Below, one piece after another: positions 49,201-64,000 of a DNA stretch of 64,000 bases (position 1 is the first letter of the stretch; the number at the start of each line of letters is the position of its first letter). The translations under genes were made by a program, and so were the position numbers. Source of the DNA: Dysidea avara (Eukaryota > Porifera > Demospongiae > Dictyoceratida > Dysideidae); assembly GCF_963678975.1 (NCBI RefSeq), contig NC_089275.1, positions 23,001,977 to 23,065,976 of the forward strand. Direction: 5' to 3'. The notes beneath the pieces are model-generated. The model did not search any database. It had not been told where the DNA came from and was given only the letters and a program-made list of their open reading frames with translations.

Positions 49201-49992
49201 AGGCTGCATACTGATATTAATAACACTATATCAGTGGCAGATTTAGGGGGGTTTCAAGGTTTCCACGGAAACCCCCTTTGAAAAATGATTGCATAACAAT
49301 TAAATGGTTTAATGCGGCGTGCGACTCGATCGAGATACTCTAATAGAGCAGTCAAAGTAGCTATTAAAGCAGTGTGTAGCAAGTTATTAAAGATTTTATG
49401 TACTTTATCAATAGGCTGTGACCTTTTTTTTGATCTCACTTTACCAAACCAGACAATGTAGTGTAGACTTTTGCGTATCTCATGTCAGTGTATATCTCCA
49501 CCTTCTAAACTGGAACTTGAACCCCCTTTATAAATTCCTAGATCCGCCACTGTACATAGCTAAATCAAGTGCTACTTAGTATGTATGTATATATGTATGT
49601 ATAGAGGTATGTATCATACCTGGAACACAGCACAGTAGCTACGTAACTTCACAGGGTTACCTGCTCATCATACTGTTCGTACACTGTACTAAAATAAGTA
49701 GTGAATGTGGCAAATGACGTCAGTTAGTGACGATAATGGAATAATGCAATACAGCCACGCCCTACAGACACCACTTTAATAGGTTGAGCATATATAAACA
49801 CAGGACTGCACTACACAGATTAAACAATGTGCATCTATCGCACCGACACCCATCAATATCCCGGGGGGGGGGACTGAGCCCGCATCTCAATTTGGATGGC
49901 GCGCGCATATGAGCACAAGTCTTTGAGGCCATTATTGCAATAATAGTTCTCTACTCACTATTATCACTGCTTGATTCATCTTTTCCAGCCAT
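27570..49992 (-). CDS. Death-domain plus 12-ankyrin-repeat protein, 18 exons, 809 aa
   Basis: Minus-strand gene assembled from splice sites. Exons, 5' to 3': 49959-49992, 46531-46818, 45455-46161, 42311-42409, 41923-42021, 39071-39169, 36273-36371, 36124-36222, 35904-36002, 35283-35381, 35122-35220, 34941-35039, 33680-33778, 33446-33544, 33292-33393, 27800-27878, 27673-27756, 27570-27616. The 2430 nt keep frame throughout and end in TAA. Residues 12-107 are a death domain (MLRQWLDLQPNASWNQLIEAL, then IGMKSVADKI); 108-343 an unrecognised region; 344-740 twelve ankyrin repeats, each one exon in phase 0 with TPLH.AA..GH...V..L; 741-809 a Gln/Ser/Asp-rich tail. Death domains and ankyrin arrays are protein-interaction modules, so a cytoplasmic signalling adaptor is likely (inference). 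Extra exons in the long introns cannot be excluded. Confidence 0.85.
27673..27756 (-). CDS. Tail exon 17
   Basis: 84 nt, phase 1 to 1, acidic and Ser-rich with a doubled DQLSDQLS. Confidence 0.72.
27800..27878 (-). CDS. Tail exon 16
   Basis: 79 nt, ELQRQVKRILKTKSGYQSLD, entered in phase 0 and left in phase 1 at donor GTATGT. It lies 5.4 kb from the last repeat exon, across the minisatellite-bearing intron. Confidence 0.72.
27927..28124. mobile_element. MITE, 198 bp, in the ankyrin-gene intron
   Basis: Ends GTACACCATATAGCCTAAAT and, inverted, GTACCATATAGCCTAAATAT. Confidence 0.75.
28125..29400. other. Intron sequence with a SINE fragment
   Basis: At 28860-28900 the minus strand has a B-box-like GCGGGTTCAAATCC. 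A partial copy of the 32919-33255 foldback family is near 28225-28310. No exon is seen. Confidence 0.45.
29440..29874 (+). repeat. Minisatellite, ~30-bp units (first block)
   Basis: Units of the type GTAGAGAGTTCAGCTACAAA followed by CAAGTCACCCT, diverged by about 10-20 percent. It continues at 31697 after an insertion. Confidence 0.88.
29875..31696. mobile_element. 1.82-kb inverted-repeat element splitting the minisatellite
   Basis: Begins CAGAGCAGATTATAAC and ends GTTATAATCTGCTCTGCTCT. GTAG is found on both sides (29871-29874, 31697-31700), and the minisatellite resumes exactly there. It contains the tandem SINE copies at 30331-30921 and a CTCTAATAGAG module near 31540. Confidence 0.75.
30331..30921 (-). 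mobile_element. Three head-to-tail tRNA-derived SINE copies (third truncated)
   Basis: Copies at about 30331-30600, 30600-30858 and 30858-30921. On the minus strand: B-box CAGTTCGAATCCTGG, body, tail ending TGGTCACTGTAAAG and TAATAATAA. A fourth copy is at 55908-56180. Confidence 0.82.
31697..32615 (+). repeat. Minisatellite, ~30-bp units (second block)
   Basis: Same GAGTTCAGCTACAAACAAGT units as 29440-29874. The spacers between copies of the core are themselves repeated, so it is not a CRISPR array. Confidence 0.9.
32919..33255. mobile_element. Foldback MITE, 337 bp
   Basis: Inverted arms running through CATGGTGAAAAAAGATGTGA and CAAGAAATGACTGTGATGGT. Outer ends ATCTAATCCAAAACAG and the inverse of TTTAATCAAAAACAG. 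It ends 36 bp before ankyrin exon 12. Confidence 0.8.
33292..33393 (-). CDS. Ankyrin repeat 12 exon (34 residues)
   Basis: 102 nt, LNRIPLQEAVQCGH then IKQLKMDINQLDQ. It is one residue longer and less canonical than the others, as expected for the last repeat. Confidence 0.8.
33446..33544 (-). CDS. Ankyrin repeat 11 exon
   Basis: 99 nt, AGDIPLHIASRKGH then LIKMKADIYSANK; donor GTGAGT. Confidence 0.85.
33680..33778 (-). CDS. Ankyrin repeat 10 exon
   Basis: 99 nt, NQLTALHIATYSGH then LINSGVNVNAVDE; donor GTAAGT. The intron before it holds both (CA)n tracts. Confidence 0.87.
33831..33948. repeat. (CA)n microsatellite
   Basis: About 118 bp of CA with a few interruptions. Confidence 0.97.
34150..34299. 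repeat. (CA)n microsatellite, second tract
   Basis: About 150 bp of CA with ATGCA interruptions near its right end, 200 bp from the first tract and in the same intron. Confidence 0.97.
34941..35039 (-). CDS. Ankyrin repeat 9 exon
   Basis: 99 nt, DEWTPLHIAAYIGH then MLISLDINVNAVEK; acceptor TATTAATACAG, donor GTAAAG. Confidence 0.88.
35122..35220 (-). CDS. Ankyrin repeat 8 exon
   Basis: 99 nt, DDVTPIHVAAYNGH then LINSGANINATTK; donor GTAAGC. Confidence 0.87.
35283..35381 (-). CDS. Ankyrin repeat 7 exon
   Basis: 99 nt, DKATPLYVAAQNGD then LISGGADVNTADK; donor GTATGC. Confidence 0.86.
35904..36002 (-). CDS. Ankyrin repeat 6 exon
   Basis: 99 nt, KDVTPLHVSVKNGH then LVKSRANVNVVDC. Of two AGs three bases apart at the acceptor, the upstream one keeps the 33-residue length. 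Confidence 0.83.
36124..36222 (-). CDS. Ankyrin repeat 5 exon
   Basis: 99 nt, DKLTPLYYAAQNGH then LIKSGANVNVGNK. The intron to repeat 4 is only 50 nt. Confidence 0.85.
36273..36371 (-). CDS. Ankyrin repeat 4 exon
   Basis: 99 nt, NKATPLHFAAYNGH then LLKSYANVNATTK; donor GTAAGT. Confidence 0.87.
36372..39070. other. Long intron of the ankyrin gene
   Basis: Contains a GGGGGCATGCCCCC repeat core near 36653 and CTCTAATAGAG modules near 36900 and 36926. No further ankyrin-like exon was found. Confidence 0.5.
39071..39169 (-). CDS. Ankyrin repeat 3 exon
   Basis: 99 nt, MTPLHAAAHNGS then AKMLIKSGADVNATTK. It is isolated between introns of about 2.7 kb on either side. Confidence 0.87.
39892..40787. 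mobile_element. Inverted-repeat element interrupted by a MITE
   Basis: Ends GCGACTGGATCTGGGAAAAC and, inverted, GTGACCCAGTCTCAAAAAG. It is homologous over most of its length to 42506-43126, except for the extra 40375-40673. Confidence 0.75.
40375..40673. mobile_element. CAGGGGCGGATCC-family MITE (299 bp), 5-bp TSD, empty site known
   Basis: Starts CAATGGCGGATCCAGG, ends CTGGATCCGCCCCTG, flanked by CACGT on both sides (40370-40374, 40674-40678). The related copy near 43017-43030 reads GGTACACATAGCTTC with no insertion. Internal CTCTAATAGAG modules at about 40467 and 40488. Confidence 0.88.
41225..41335 (+). repeat. Partial copy of the 59029-type element
   Basis: TCTCCTTAGATCAATACTCTC and the following modules match 59210-59320 closely. 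Confidence 0.65.
41923..42021 (-). CDS. Ankyrin repeat 2 exon
   Basis: 99 nt, DNVTPLYVATKYGH then IVEMLIKSGAEVN; donor GTAAGT. Confidence 0.85.
42311..42409 (-). CDS. Ankyrin repeat 1 exon (degenerate)
   Basis: 99 nt in phase 0. It keeps LLKAASDGHINTIVRLI but lacks the TPLH start, as is usual for a capping repeat. Confidence 0.75.
42506..43126. mobile_element. Inverted-repeat element (uninterrupted relative of 39892-40787)
   Basis: Left end GTGACCCACTCTGGGGAAAC and right end inverse of GTGACCCAGTCTGGG. No protein encoded. Confidence 0.78.
43127..45454. other. Intron 3 of the death-domain/ankyrin gene
   Basis: AT-rich, no exon or clear repeat beyond a degenerate CTCTAATAGAG-like site near 44215. 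Confidence 0.45.
45455..46161 (-). CDS. Exon 3: unrecognised ~235-aa region
   Basis: 707 nt, entered in phase 1 after TTGTACACAG and left in phase 0 at GTGAGT. The first half is helical and acidic; the second half has a cysteine pair CPFC, then EWCIPLTAVKKM and GFVYLKISVARI. I recognise no named domain. Confidence 0.85.
46531..46818 (-). CDS. Death-domain exon (exon 2)
   Basis: 288 nt, phase 1 to phase 1. It holds the complete domain: W and G near GTAARWYDVGIQLLG, the central MLRQWL helix, ASWNQLIEAL, and a closing helix ADKIKRDKIEG. Confidence 0.88.
46819..47951. other. Intron 1 (part) of the death-domain/ankyrin gene
   Basis: No coding signal found. Confidence 0.45.
47952..48462. mobile_element. 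CAGGGGCGGATCC-family element, 511 bp, 5-bp TSD
   Basis: Starts CAAGGGCGGATCCAGGG, ends TTGGATCCGCCGCTT, flanked by CCTAA (47947-47951 and 48463-48467). Inverted CTCTAATAGAG modules near 48340-48375. Confidence 0.8.
48555..48740 (-). mobile_element. tRNA-derived SINE-like copy
   Basis: Minus strand: A-box-like GGTATAATGGTTA, B-box-like GGCTTTGAGCCC, tail TTTTTGTCTAAG. Related to the tips of the 13937-20692 foldback. Flanking 48741-48830 also matches 14131-14210. Confidence 0.7.
49232..49552. mobile_element. CAGTGGCGGATC-family element, 321 bp
   Basis: Starts CAGTGGCAGATTTAGG, ends CCTAGATCCGCCACTG. Flanks TATAT and TACAT are a near-match 5-bp repeat. Confidence 0.75.
49715..49722. promoter_or_regulatory. 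Perfect CRE-like palindrome TGACGTCA
   Basis: Lies 240 bp inside intron 1 of the death-domain/ankyrin gene, near the shared promoter. Functional status unknown. Confidence 0.35.
49959..49992 (-). CDS. Death-domain/ankyrin gene, exon 1 (start)
   Basis: ATG at 49992 opens MAGKDESSSDN and ends in phase 1 at donor GTGAGT. A short out-of-frame upstream ATG lies 25 nt before it. The phase matches the death-domain exon. Confidence 0.7.
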
Positions 49993-50101
49993 TTTCCGTA
50001 GCTGTTTGCCGATGCATCAAAACAGAGATCAAAACCTAATCGTTGTCACGTGACTAATGCTAAAAACAAAGTGCTTGTGGGATTCTCGAACACATTCAAT
50101 A
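49993..50101. promoter_or_regulatory. Divergent promoter between the ankyrin and transporter genes
   Basis: Only 109 bp separate the minus-strand ATG (49992) from the chosen plus-strand ATG (50102). The interval holds the perfect 10-bp palindrome GTCACGTGAC at 50045-50054, identical to the E-box form bound by USF/TFE-type bHLH-Zip factors (CLEAR motif in vertebrates). There is no obvious TATA box. Bidirectional use is inferred from layout. Confidence 0.65.
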
Positions 50102-57896
<7,795 letters not shown>

Positions 57897-59028
57897 GTAT
57901 CTTTTTACTTTTATTTATTTATTTATTTTTATTGTACTGGACAGCTCACTATTATATATGTACTCACATACGTATAATGTGCATATCACATAATTGCAAA
58001 TATATATATATAACTTTGTTACCTATTGTCAGTTGTAGTTTTAATAATCGTTAACCTTCAAGTGTAAAAACTTTGTTGCAAGTATACCTGTAATTTAAGT
58101 TAAATATATTGTGCAAGTCAAAAGTCAATTATATAACCTACTGGGCTCTGTTTCTAGTCTATTCTAACCGCAGAAAAACAGTGAAAATTCTCTTTCAAAA
58201 ACTGATGGTATATGGAAATTTTAGGCAGTATCTTTAACACATGCAATTTTGTTCTTCTACAAGTGTCTGCAATTGTAAAGTATCATTTAAGGATGGCAGG
58301 ATGCATATTTGAATCACAAAGATGATGATATAGGGGTGTTTGTAAGGCCTGGTAGTCAAGCAATTGACTAAACAATGTATTCCAGTAATCTAATAGAGCA
58401 GTCAGTACACTATTGGAACATTTAGCTTATCAGTTTGCCACATTCACTTAGTAGGTGTGTGATGAACATGTGAAGCTAACTGCTTAGGTGGTTATTCAAT
58501 TGCAAACTACTGTTGAAAGTTTTACAAACATATAACTGTAGTATAGTGTTAATCACATAAAAACCAGAAAAAAATTGCTTCAACTTGCTAAATTTTCAAG
58601 GTCATACCATGTCAGAGGAAGCAGAGGTGGGTTGACCAGAGTATGGAATTTTTGGCAGCAAGATGGGGGTTCTTTTTTCAATTTTAGATTACTTTAGGGA
58701 CATGCTTTATGAAGTATACTCAACTGTTCTATTGGGGTATGTTCTATTATAGTATATTGATCTTTACTTGCAGTTTTCAGCCCTACTCCAAGAAGAATAT
58801 GTTTTGCGATCGGATATCTTAGGCCAGCATAATTTTTTATTCTTTGTTTCCAGTTACTACTTGAATCAATTTTAGGAAGTCGCATCAAAATCAAATGCAC
58901 TATTTCAGGGAAACACAGAATGAAGTGTTAAGATAAATGCATTGTGTGACCTGTGCATATAGCATAGCAGAAGGTGTTGAATTCCTCCACTCTTCTGTAA
59001 TTAACAGGGTGCCTAGAGATAGCTCAGA
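57897..59028. other. 3' flank of transporter copy B
   Basis: AT-rich; CTCTAATAGAG-type modules near 58389 and 58725; no gene seen. Confidence 0.45.
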
Positions 59029-59415
59029 TAGGCCTGTTTCAAATATATATGCCAGCATAACAAAAGCATAATAGGCCGGGGTGCTATGCCAGCATAATGT
59101 TAGCACAGTAGGTGGATATTTCAAACCATGGCGCTGAATTTCATGAAAATAGATCTAATAGGGAAGTCTATGGAAACTGCAATAGGGCACTCAAAATGCA
59201 TAGTACATATCTCCTTAGATCGATACTCTCTAATAGAACAGTCACTTATAGTGAAATACTCTAATAGAGCATTCACTGGTTAAAATGTTCCAAGATATAT
59301 AGCTGTAACAAATGTTGCCAACTTAGGAGCATGATCCAAGCATAATAGCATTATGCTGGCATAGCACTCCAGTCTATTATGCTTTTATTATGCTGGCATA
59401 GTTGACACAGGCCTA
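59029..59415. mobile_element. Inverted-repeat element with GCATAATAGGCC-type ends
   Basis: Ends TAGGCCTGTTTCAAAT and, inverted, TAGGCCTGTGTCAAC, with inner inverted TATGCCAGCATAA repeats. It holds two CTCTAATAGAG modules. Relatives: 2265-2530, 41225-41335 and the end motifs of 9220-9655. Confidence 0.75.
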
Positions 59416-59990
59416 TCCACTACCTTTCCTTGGTCTCAAAACATATAGAAATCAATTCTTTTTTGAGGTGTTTTGGTAGGTGTACAGGGTCCCATGCGGT
59501 TTTCTGTACATGTGCGTGCGGACTCTAACATCCATTATAATATTGTCACACCCATGCAGTAAAGATTTGGGGGAACCATAATCAACGTGTGTTACTTTTC
59601 AACAATTTCAAGCCCTATAGGGACCCTGTCGCCAGCCTGTCTGGGAGTGGAGATGGGAAACATAACTTTTACATGAATAAATTTAAGACTGTTTTTACTT
59701 TTTACATTTCTGTTTTGGAGGGAAAGTGTCAACAAACCAACTGGAGGTGTTTAAAGTGCAACAGAGATAAAGCCACCATACAAGTTCATAATTGCTAGTT
59801 GGCCTCTAACAACATAAAATTAATTAGATTGTTACTCACATCTTGACAGTTTACACATCAAATCTCAACTAACTCAGTTACACTTTTTCTAAATGTTAGT
59901 ACATGCCAACCATATGCTTTACAACGAATTTTAATAGAGTCATCCTCTGTTTATATACTACCACAAAGCAACTATATCAATGTAAATCAG

Positions 59991-60598
59991 TTAGATATAT
60001 GCTGCAGCTTTCATCCACAGAAGATCTCGAAGTTTGGTCAACTCCTGTATTTCTGCTTGCACTTCAATAATTGTTTTCTCTCGTATCTCTACAGCTGCCG
60101 GGTGAGGCTTTCTTTTGTGGACCACTTTTGCTGAACCAACTAATTCATACAAGTTTAAAGCAACACCAGCTGATCCTACTATTACTGCTGCACCAATAGC
60201 AGCAGAATAAACTGGACATGTAATTAACTTTGCACTCAACTCAAATGCTTTCACCAAAAATGCGCCACTAAGCAAGCCTTCTTCTTTGCCAGTTTTATAT
60301 GTTCCTTTAAATAATATCCACAGGAGTTTACATACTGCTTCTGCACCAAACACTTTACACTTTATACTGATATTGTAGCACATTGTCTCTATCTTCTTCC
60401 ATGACTCTGCAAGGACTTTTCTATAATCAGTGTATTCATCGATTGCTTGTTGAGCTCTCTCAAAAAGGCCACTATTGAGGCTCTTCTTAACTATCTGAGT
60501 GCCAACAACTGTGGCAGTACCTGCAACTCCAACAGCTCCCCCAGTAGCTGCTGTAACACCTCCTACCACTACACCAATCGTTGAAAGACCACCAGTAA
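59991..60598 (-). CDS. Apolipoprotein-L-like gene, terminal exon
   Basis: 608 nt after acceptor TTATACACAG. It encodes about 202 residues: GlyAla-rich segment, helical middle, hydrophobic CPVYSAAIGAAVIVGSAGVA, and a charged C-terminus. Confidence 0.8.
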
Positions 60599-62905
60599 CT
60601 GTGTATAATCAATGACATTCAAAATGCAATATACACGCAAGCTATTTTAATACCTGGAGCAAAGAATATTCCAGCTGCAGCGATAGCTCCACCCGCAGCT
60701 GTGTGTTAAAAAAAAGACTCAATAATATATGTATCAGTTAACATTACAATGGGTATAGTTACTACAGTAACACCAAGCATATTATTGAATTGACTTATTT
60801 GTATGCATACCTCTAAACCAAAACAGCTGAGCTGTAAAAACAGGGTACATGCAGTCCCCAAAAAGGCCTGGGTGAAAATTTCCTTCCCCAAGGATACGAT
60901 TTGACAAGAATATTCAACTGAATTGTCATTATCAAAATTTTTGCCATTAATCTACCATCACAGCCATTACATTTCACCCTGGCCTTTTCAAGGGCTGCAC
61001 CCTTTTATACAGCTTGGCTGTTTGGTTTAGATATCACTTGTTTTTGCTGGTTTTGGGGCTTCCTTGTTTTTATCTTTACTATGTACAGGAATTGTTGAAC
61101 AATTATTTGTATGTATAGCTTTGTGTCTGATTAAATATTTGTATATTTAAAACTCAATATACAGATTATCATGTAGGTAATAAGGTGTAGCTGAACTCTC
61201 TACAGGGTGAGTTGTTCCTCACTGAACTCTGTGCCTAGCTGATCTCTCTACAGGGTGATTTGTTTCTAGCTGATCTCTCTCTCTCTCTACAGGGTGACTT
61301 GTTTCTAACTAATCTCTTACAGGGTGACTTACTCCTAACTGATTTCTCTACAGGGTGACTTGTTTCTAGCTGATCTCTCTACAGGGCGACTTGTTTCTAG
61401 CTGATCTCTCTACAGGGCGACTTGTTTCTAGCTGAGGGTGACTTGTTTCTAGCTGAAGGTGACTTGTTTCTAGGGAGACTTCTAATGTAACTGAACTTTC
61501 TACATGCACTCATGGTGGCGGGCTGAATTAGTGTAGCTAAACTCCCTACAAGGTGACTTTTTTGTAGCTGAACTCTATACATGGTGGCTTATAACAGAGT
61601 TAAATTCTCTACAAGAATGCTATAATAGAGTTTACTTCTTAGCTGACTGCTCTATTAGGGTGACTGCCTATTAAAGTATCTTGATTTTGCACTTACTATA
61701 CCTGTACAGTGTGTGTGTGAGTGTGTGTGCATGTGTTGGATTGCTCTGTGGCTTTAAGTCTAATCTTTTTATACCATTGAAGGGCCCTAAGATGATTAAT
61801 CTATCTATGGACTAATTTTCAACTCATTCCCCTGAGCAGGCGAATTTTTTTTGGATGCACTTCTGACTAGAAAATTTTTCATGTTTTGTGAACTTTTCAT
61901 TTTTCTTTGTTTTACGGAAAGCTACATTGTTAGGGTCCGCAATCCAAAAAATCAATGTTTACAAACCTATCCCCCTACCATTGTGGAATGTTCATTGTAG
62001 TATCCCATTGCTAGATCCACCATGAAACTGGAGGCACGATTGTTGTCTTCACAGAAATATTGAGTTTAGTATCTCACAAGATGCAAAATATATTTTCAAA
62101 ACTGATTTTGTTCTCCACACAACAGACCAGATGAAACTTGCTACTTAGCCATATCATATCTGGAGTTATTGCAGTTAAAAGGTACACACAGTAATAAGCA
62201 AATGATTTGCTGGGTGCCCAGCACAGGAAATAACAAATAACAGGAAAAATTCCATGCATATTCCCAGCTGTTGTATATAGCTCTGCATTTTACATGTCCC
62301 TGGACTGCATTCTGTCAGAGGATCAGTGATCTGGTCATCTGGAATAGCTTTCATGTAGTTTATTGCAGTATTACTAGCTGGCTAATATAATTGCTGTACA
62401 GGATTTGAATGAAACTTTGACAAGTGACAGAAGTGGGCTTGAGTAAGTCTATGACATCATACATATTGAATAGCTACATATATGGCTAAACAAGTCCATA
62501 AAACAATTCATAAACAAAAGTAACTTTGGAGTAACGATGTGGGGCTTTTTAAACAAGATTGCTACTGAAGACAGCAATAGCAGGCCTATTCCAGCGATGG
62601 AAATGATGCTGAGAAGAACCCAGACGATGGAGCTGGTTCACAATACGCTGATGTAGCTAAAGCCTGAAGTTTGTGGTTGGTGGTCTTAGACCACTAATTA
62701 GCCACCTTGACACTAATATCTAAACTTGGAATTAGTATGTTATGGTGTTTTCTTAGGGTTTTTACCTTTATATACGTAAGTTTTTACTTTTCCCCTTTAT
62801 GCATTAATTTGTGGCTAGTTTTGCATTATAAATTTGCTGTCATTGCTGTGTGTGTGTGTGTGTGCATAAGTGCGTGTGTGTAACAGTGTGTGCATGTGTG
62901 TGTGT

Positions 62906-62936
<31 letters not shown>

Positions 62937-63546
62937 GGTGCGTGTGTGTGTGTGACCAAGATTAAGTGTCTAGGCTGGGATCTGTATCTCTATCTCTGCA
63001 ACAAGGAATGCTGGCACCCTGGAATTTAAAATAAATTCATTCTATAGTTGGGAGTTGAGCTTATAGACATGCATAATTATACGTATACGTATATGTTAGC
63101 AGCTATATTGGTTTGAGCTATTGTTTCACACATGCCGACACATAGACAAAATAAGTAAACTATCACACAACACACGTACTGAACACAAAGTAAGAAAACA
63201 CTGTAAGAATATAAAGAACACAAGGCACAACAACTATTATCACATGATTCTCAACCATACACTAATTAGATTCATTACATTACAAAAGGAATACATAACA
63301 CTACAATACTTTTTCTTAATCATGATTCTCAGCCTACACACAACTCCCACCACCTGCTTATGTCATGCGTTTAGTGGTGGAGCTGAGGTCCAGTATAATG
63401 ATAGCTAGGTGTATTCTTTTTTTCACAGTGGTCATGCCAACATGATTGTGCCTTTGCTTGGGTGTGAAAAGAATGTAACACTTGATATTCAAGGTGGTCA
63501 CATCTGCTGCCTGTCTTGAAAAAGAATTTTTTGTAACACACACATG

Positions 63547-63577
<31 letters not shown>

Positions 63578-63819
63578 GTACACACACGCAGACATTATAC
63601 ACAGCTGTATATACATGCGGCAGTCCTAGATTCAACACATATCTAACCTACTAAAGTTCCTGCAATACCAGTAGCTCCACCAGTAACCTTTGCAATGGCA
63701 GAATTAAAGTGATGCAAATCCAAGTCGTTTGCAACTTCACGGAGTTTTATAACCAGAAGATCACTGTGATCTATCAGTCTCTTGAGTTTCAAAAGTGCAT
63801 CTGTCCACAAATCAAATCC
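59991..63819 (-). CDS. Apolipoprotein-L-like gene (5' end unresolved)
   Basis: Exons on the minus strand: about 63648-63819 (start uncertain), 60654-60698 (45 nt), 59991-60598 with stop TAG at 59991-59993; joins are in phase 1. The protein has amphipathic helices (LRKLKRLIDHSD-like, then KLREVANDLDLHHFNSAIAK), then a Gly/Ala-rich hydrophobic span (VTGGATGIAGTLV...AAAGIFFAPVTGG...VVVGG), then helices and a second hydrophobic stretch. This order, especially IAKVTGGATGIAG and APVTGG, fits the apolipoprotein L family, which contains a colicin-like membrane region. The donor at 63646-63647 (GTTAGA) is weak but is the only one that keeps frame. Upstream frames are broken near 63817. Confidence 0.6.
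60654..60698 (-). CDS. Apolipoprotein-L-like gene, 45-nt exon
   Basis: Acceptor TTAACACACAG, donor GTATTA. Encodes AGGAIAAAGIFFAP, a continuation of the hydrophobic span. Confidence 0.7.
60822..61024. mobile_element. Foldback MITE, family of 32919-33255
   Basis: Ends CAGCTGAGCTGTAAAAACAG and, inverted, CAGCCAAGCTGTATAAAAGG. Confidence 0.7.
61190..61620 (-). repeat. Minisatellite, same family as 29440-32615, opposite orientation
   Basis: Units such as AGCTGATCTCTCTACAGGGT then GACTTGTTTCT. The reverse complement matches the CAGCTACAAACAAGTCACCC array in the ankyrin gene. Confidence 0.85.
62850..62955. repeat. (GT)n with an internal poly-G run
   Basis: GT repeats either side of about 19 consecutive G near 62920-62938. 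Confidence 0.95.
63540..63590. repeat. (CA)n microsatellite
   Basis: Short CA tract; frames read from it on the minus strand are artefacts. Confidence 0.95.
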
Positions 63820-64000
63820 TCACAATTCTTTCCAGTACTTTATCTGACATGAAGCCAGCTATATCAAGTAAAAAACAGGTGGCTTGTAGTTTATAGTCCA
63901 ATGCCACATGTAGGGTCCGCAACGCGAAAAATCGATATCCTCCAATCATCTACCTAACTATTGTCATGTGTTAGGCTAAGTGTAATTTGAATAACGCCAG

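Noticed and set aside
50057..50101. Upstream in-frame ATG as the start of transporter copy B
   Set aside because: Poor context (C at -3) compared with the ATG at 50102 (A at -3, G at +4); it cannot be excluded without transcripts.
60706..60891. Minus-strand open frame ahead of the 45-nt exon
   Set aside because: It runs across the intron acceptor into the foldback MITE at 60822-61024.

Overview
The window looks like intron-rich, AT-rich nuclear DNA from an early-branching animal, most probably a demosponge. That identification is inference from gene content (HMIT-type transporters, a death-domain/ankyrin gene with one repeat per exon, an apolipoprotein-L-like gene) and from the very dense load of small inverted-repeat elements. 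No sequence search was possible.

Protein-coding layout. (1) 922-4884, plus strand: the last three coding exons of a proton/myo-inositol cotransporter-like (SLC2A13/HMIT-type) gene; its first exon lies before the window. (2) 20899-22481, plus strand: a broken, single-exon copy of a type II membrane protein that resembles an O-fucosyltransferase-like family. (3) 27570-49992, minus strand: an 18-exon gene reconstructed here from splice sites. It encodes 809 aa: an N-terminal death domain, a ~235-aa region I do not recognise, twelve ankyrin repeats each on its own exon, and a short acidic/serine-rich tail. (4) 50102-57896, plus strand: a complete four-exon paralogue of gene 1, head-to-head with gene 3; the two start codons are 109 bp apart and a perfect GTCACGTGAC palindrome lies between them. 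(5) 59991 to beyond the right edge, minus strand: an apolipoprotein-L-like gene with a probable frameshift near its 5' part in the window.

Most of the rest is repeats, and several insertion histories can be read directly: a 436-bp element with an 8-bp target duplication whose unoccupied relative is also in the window; two neighbouring elements in intron 1 of gene 4, each with a perfect 8-bp duplication; a family with CAGGGGCGGATCC-type ends and 5-bp duplications (10233-12486, 5955-6400, 40375-40673, 47952-48462); a 6.76-kb foldback at 13937-20692 with ~1.06-kb arms, itself interrupted and apparently sitting inside a broken element; a 1.8-kb inverted-repeat element that splits a ~30-bp minisatellite in the ankyrin gene; tRNA-derived SINEs; and long (CA)n/(GT)n tracts. 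A short near-palindromic module, CTCTAATAGAGCAGTCA and variants, recurs about twenty times in otherwise unrelated repeat contexts.

The two transporters are tandem paralogues with the same intron positions and phases, separated by the oppositely oriented death-domain/ankyrin gene. Nothing in the sequence shows that the genes share a pathway beyond the shared promoter interval of genes 3 and 4.
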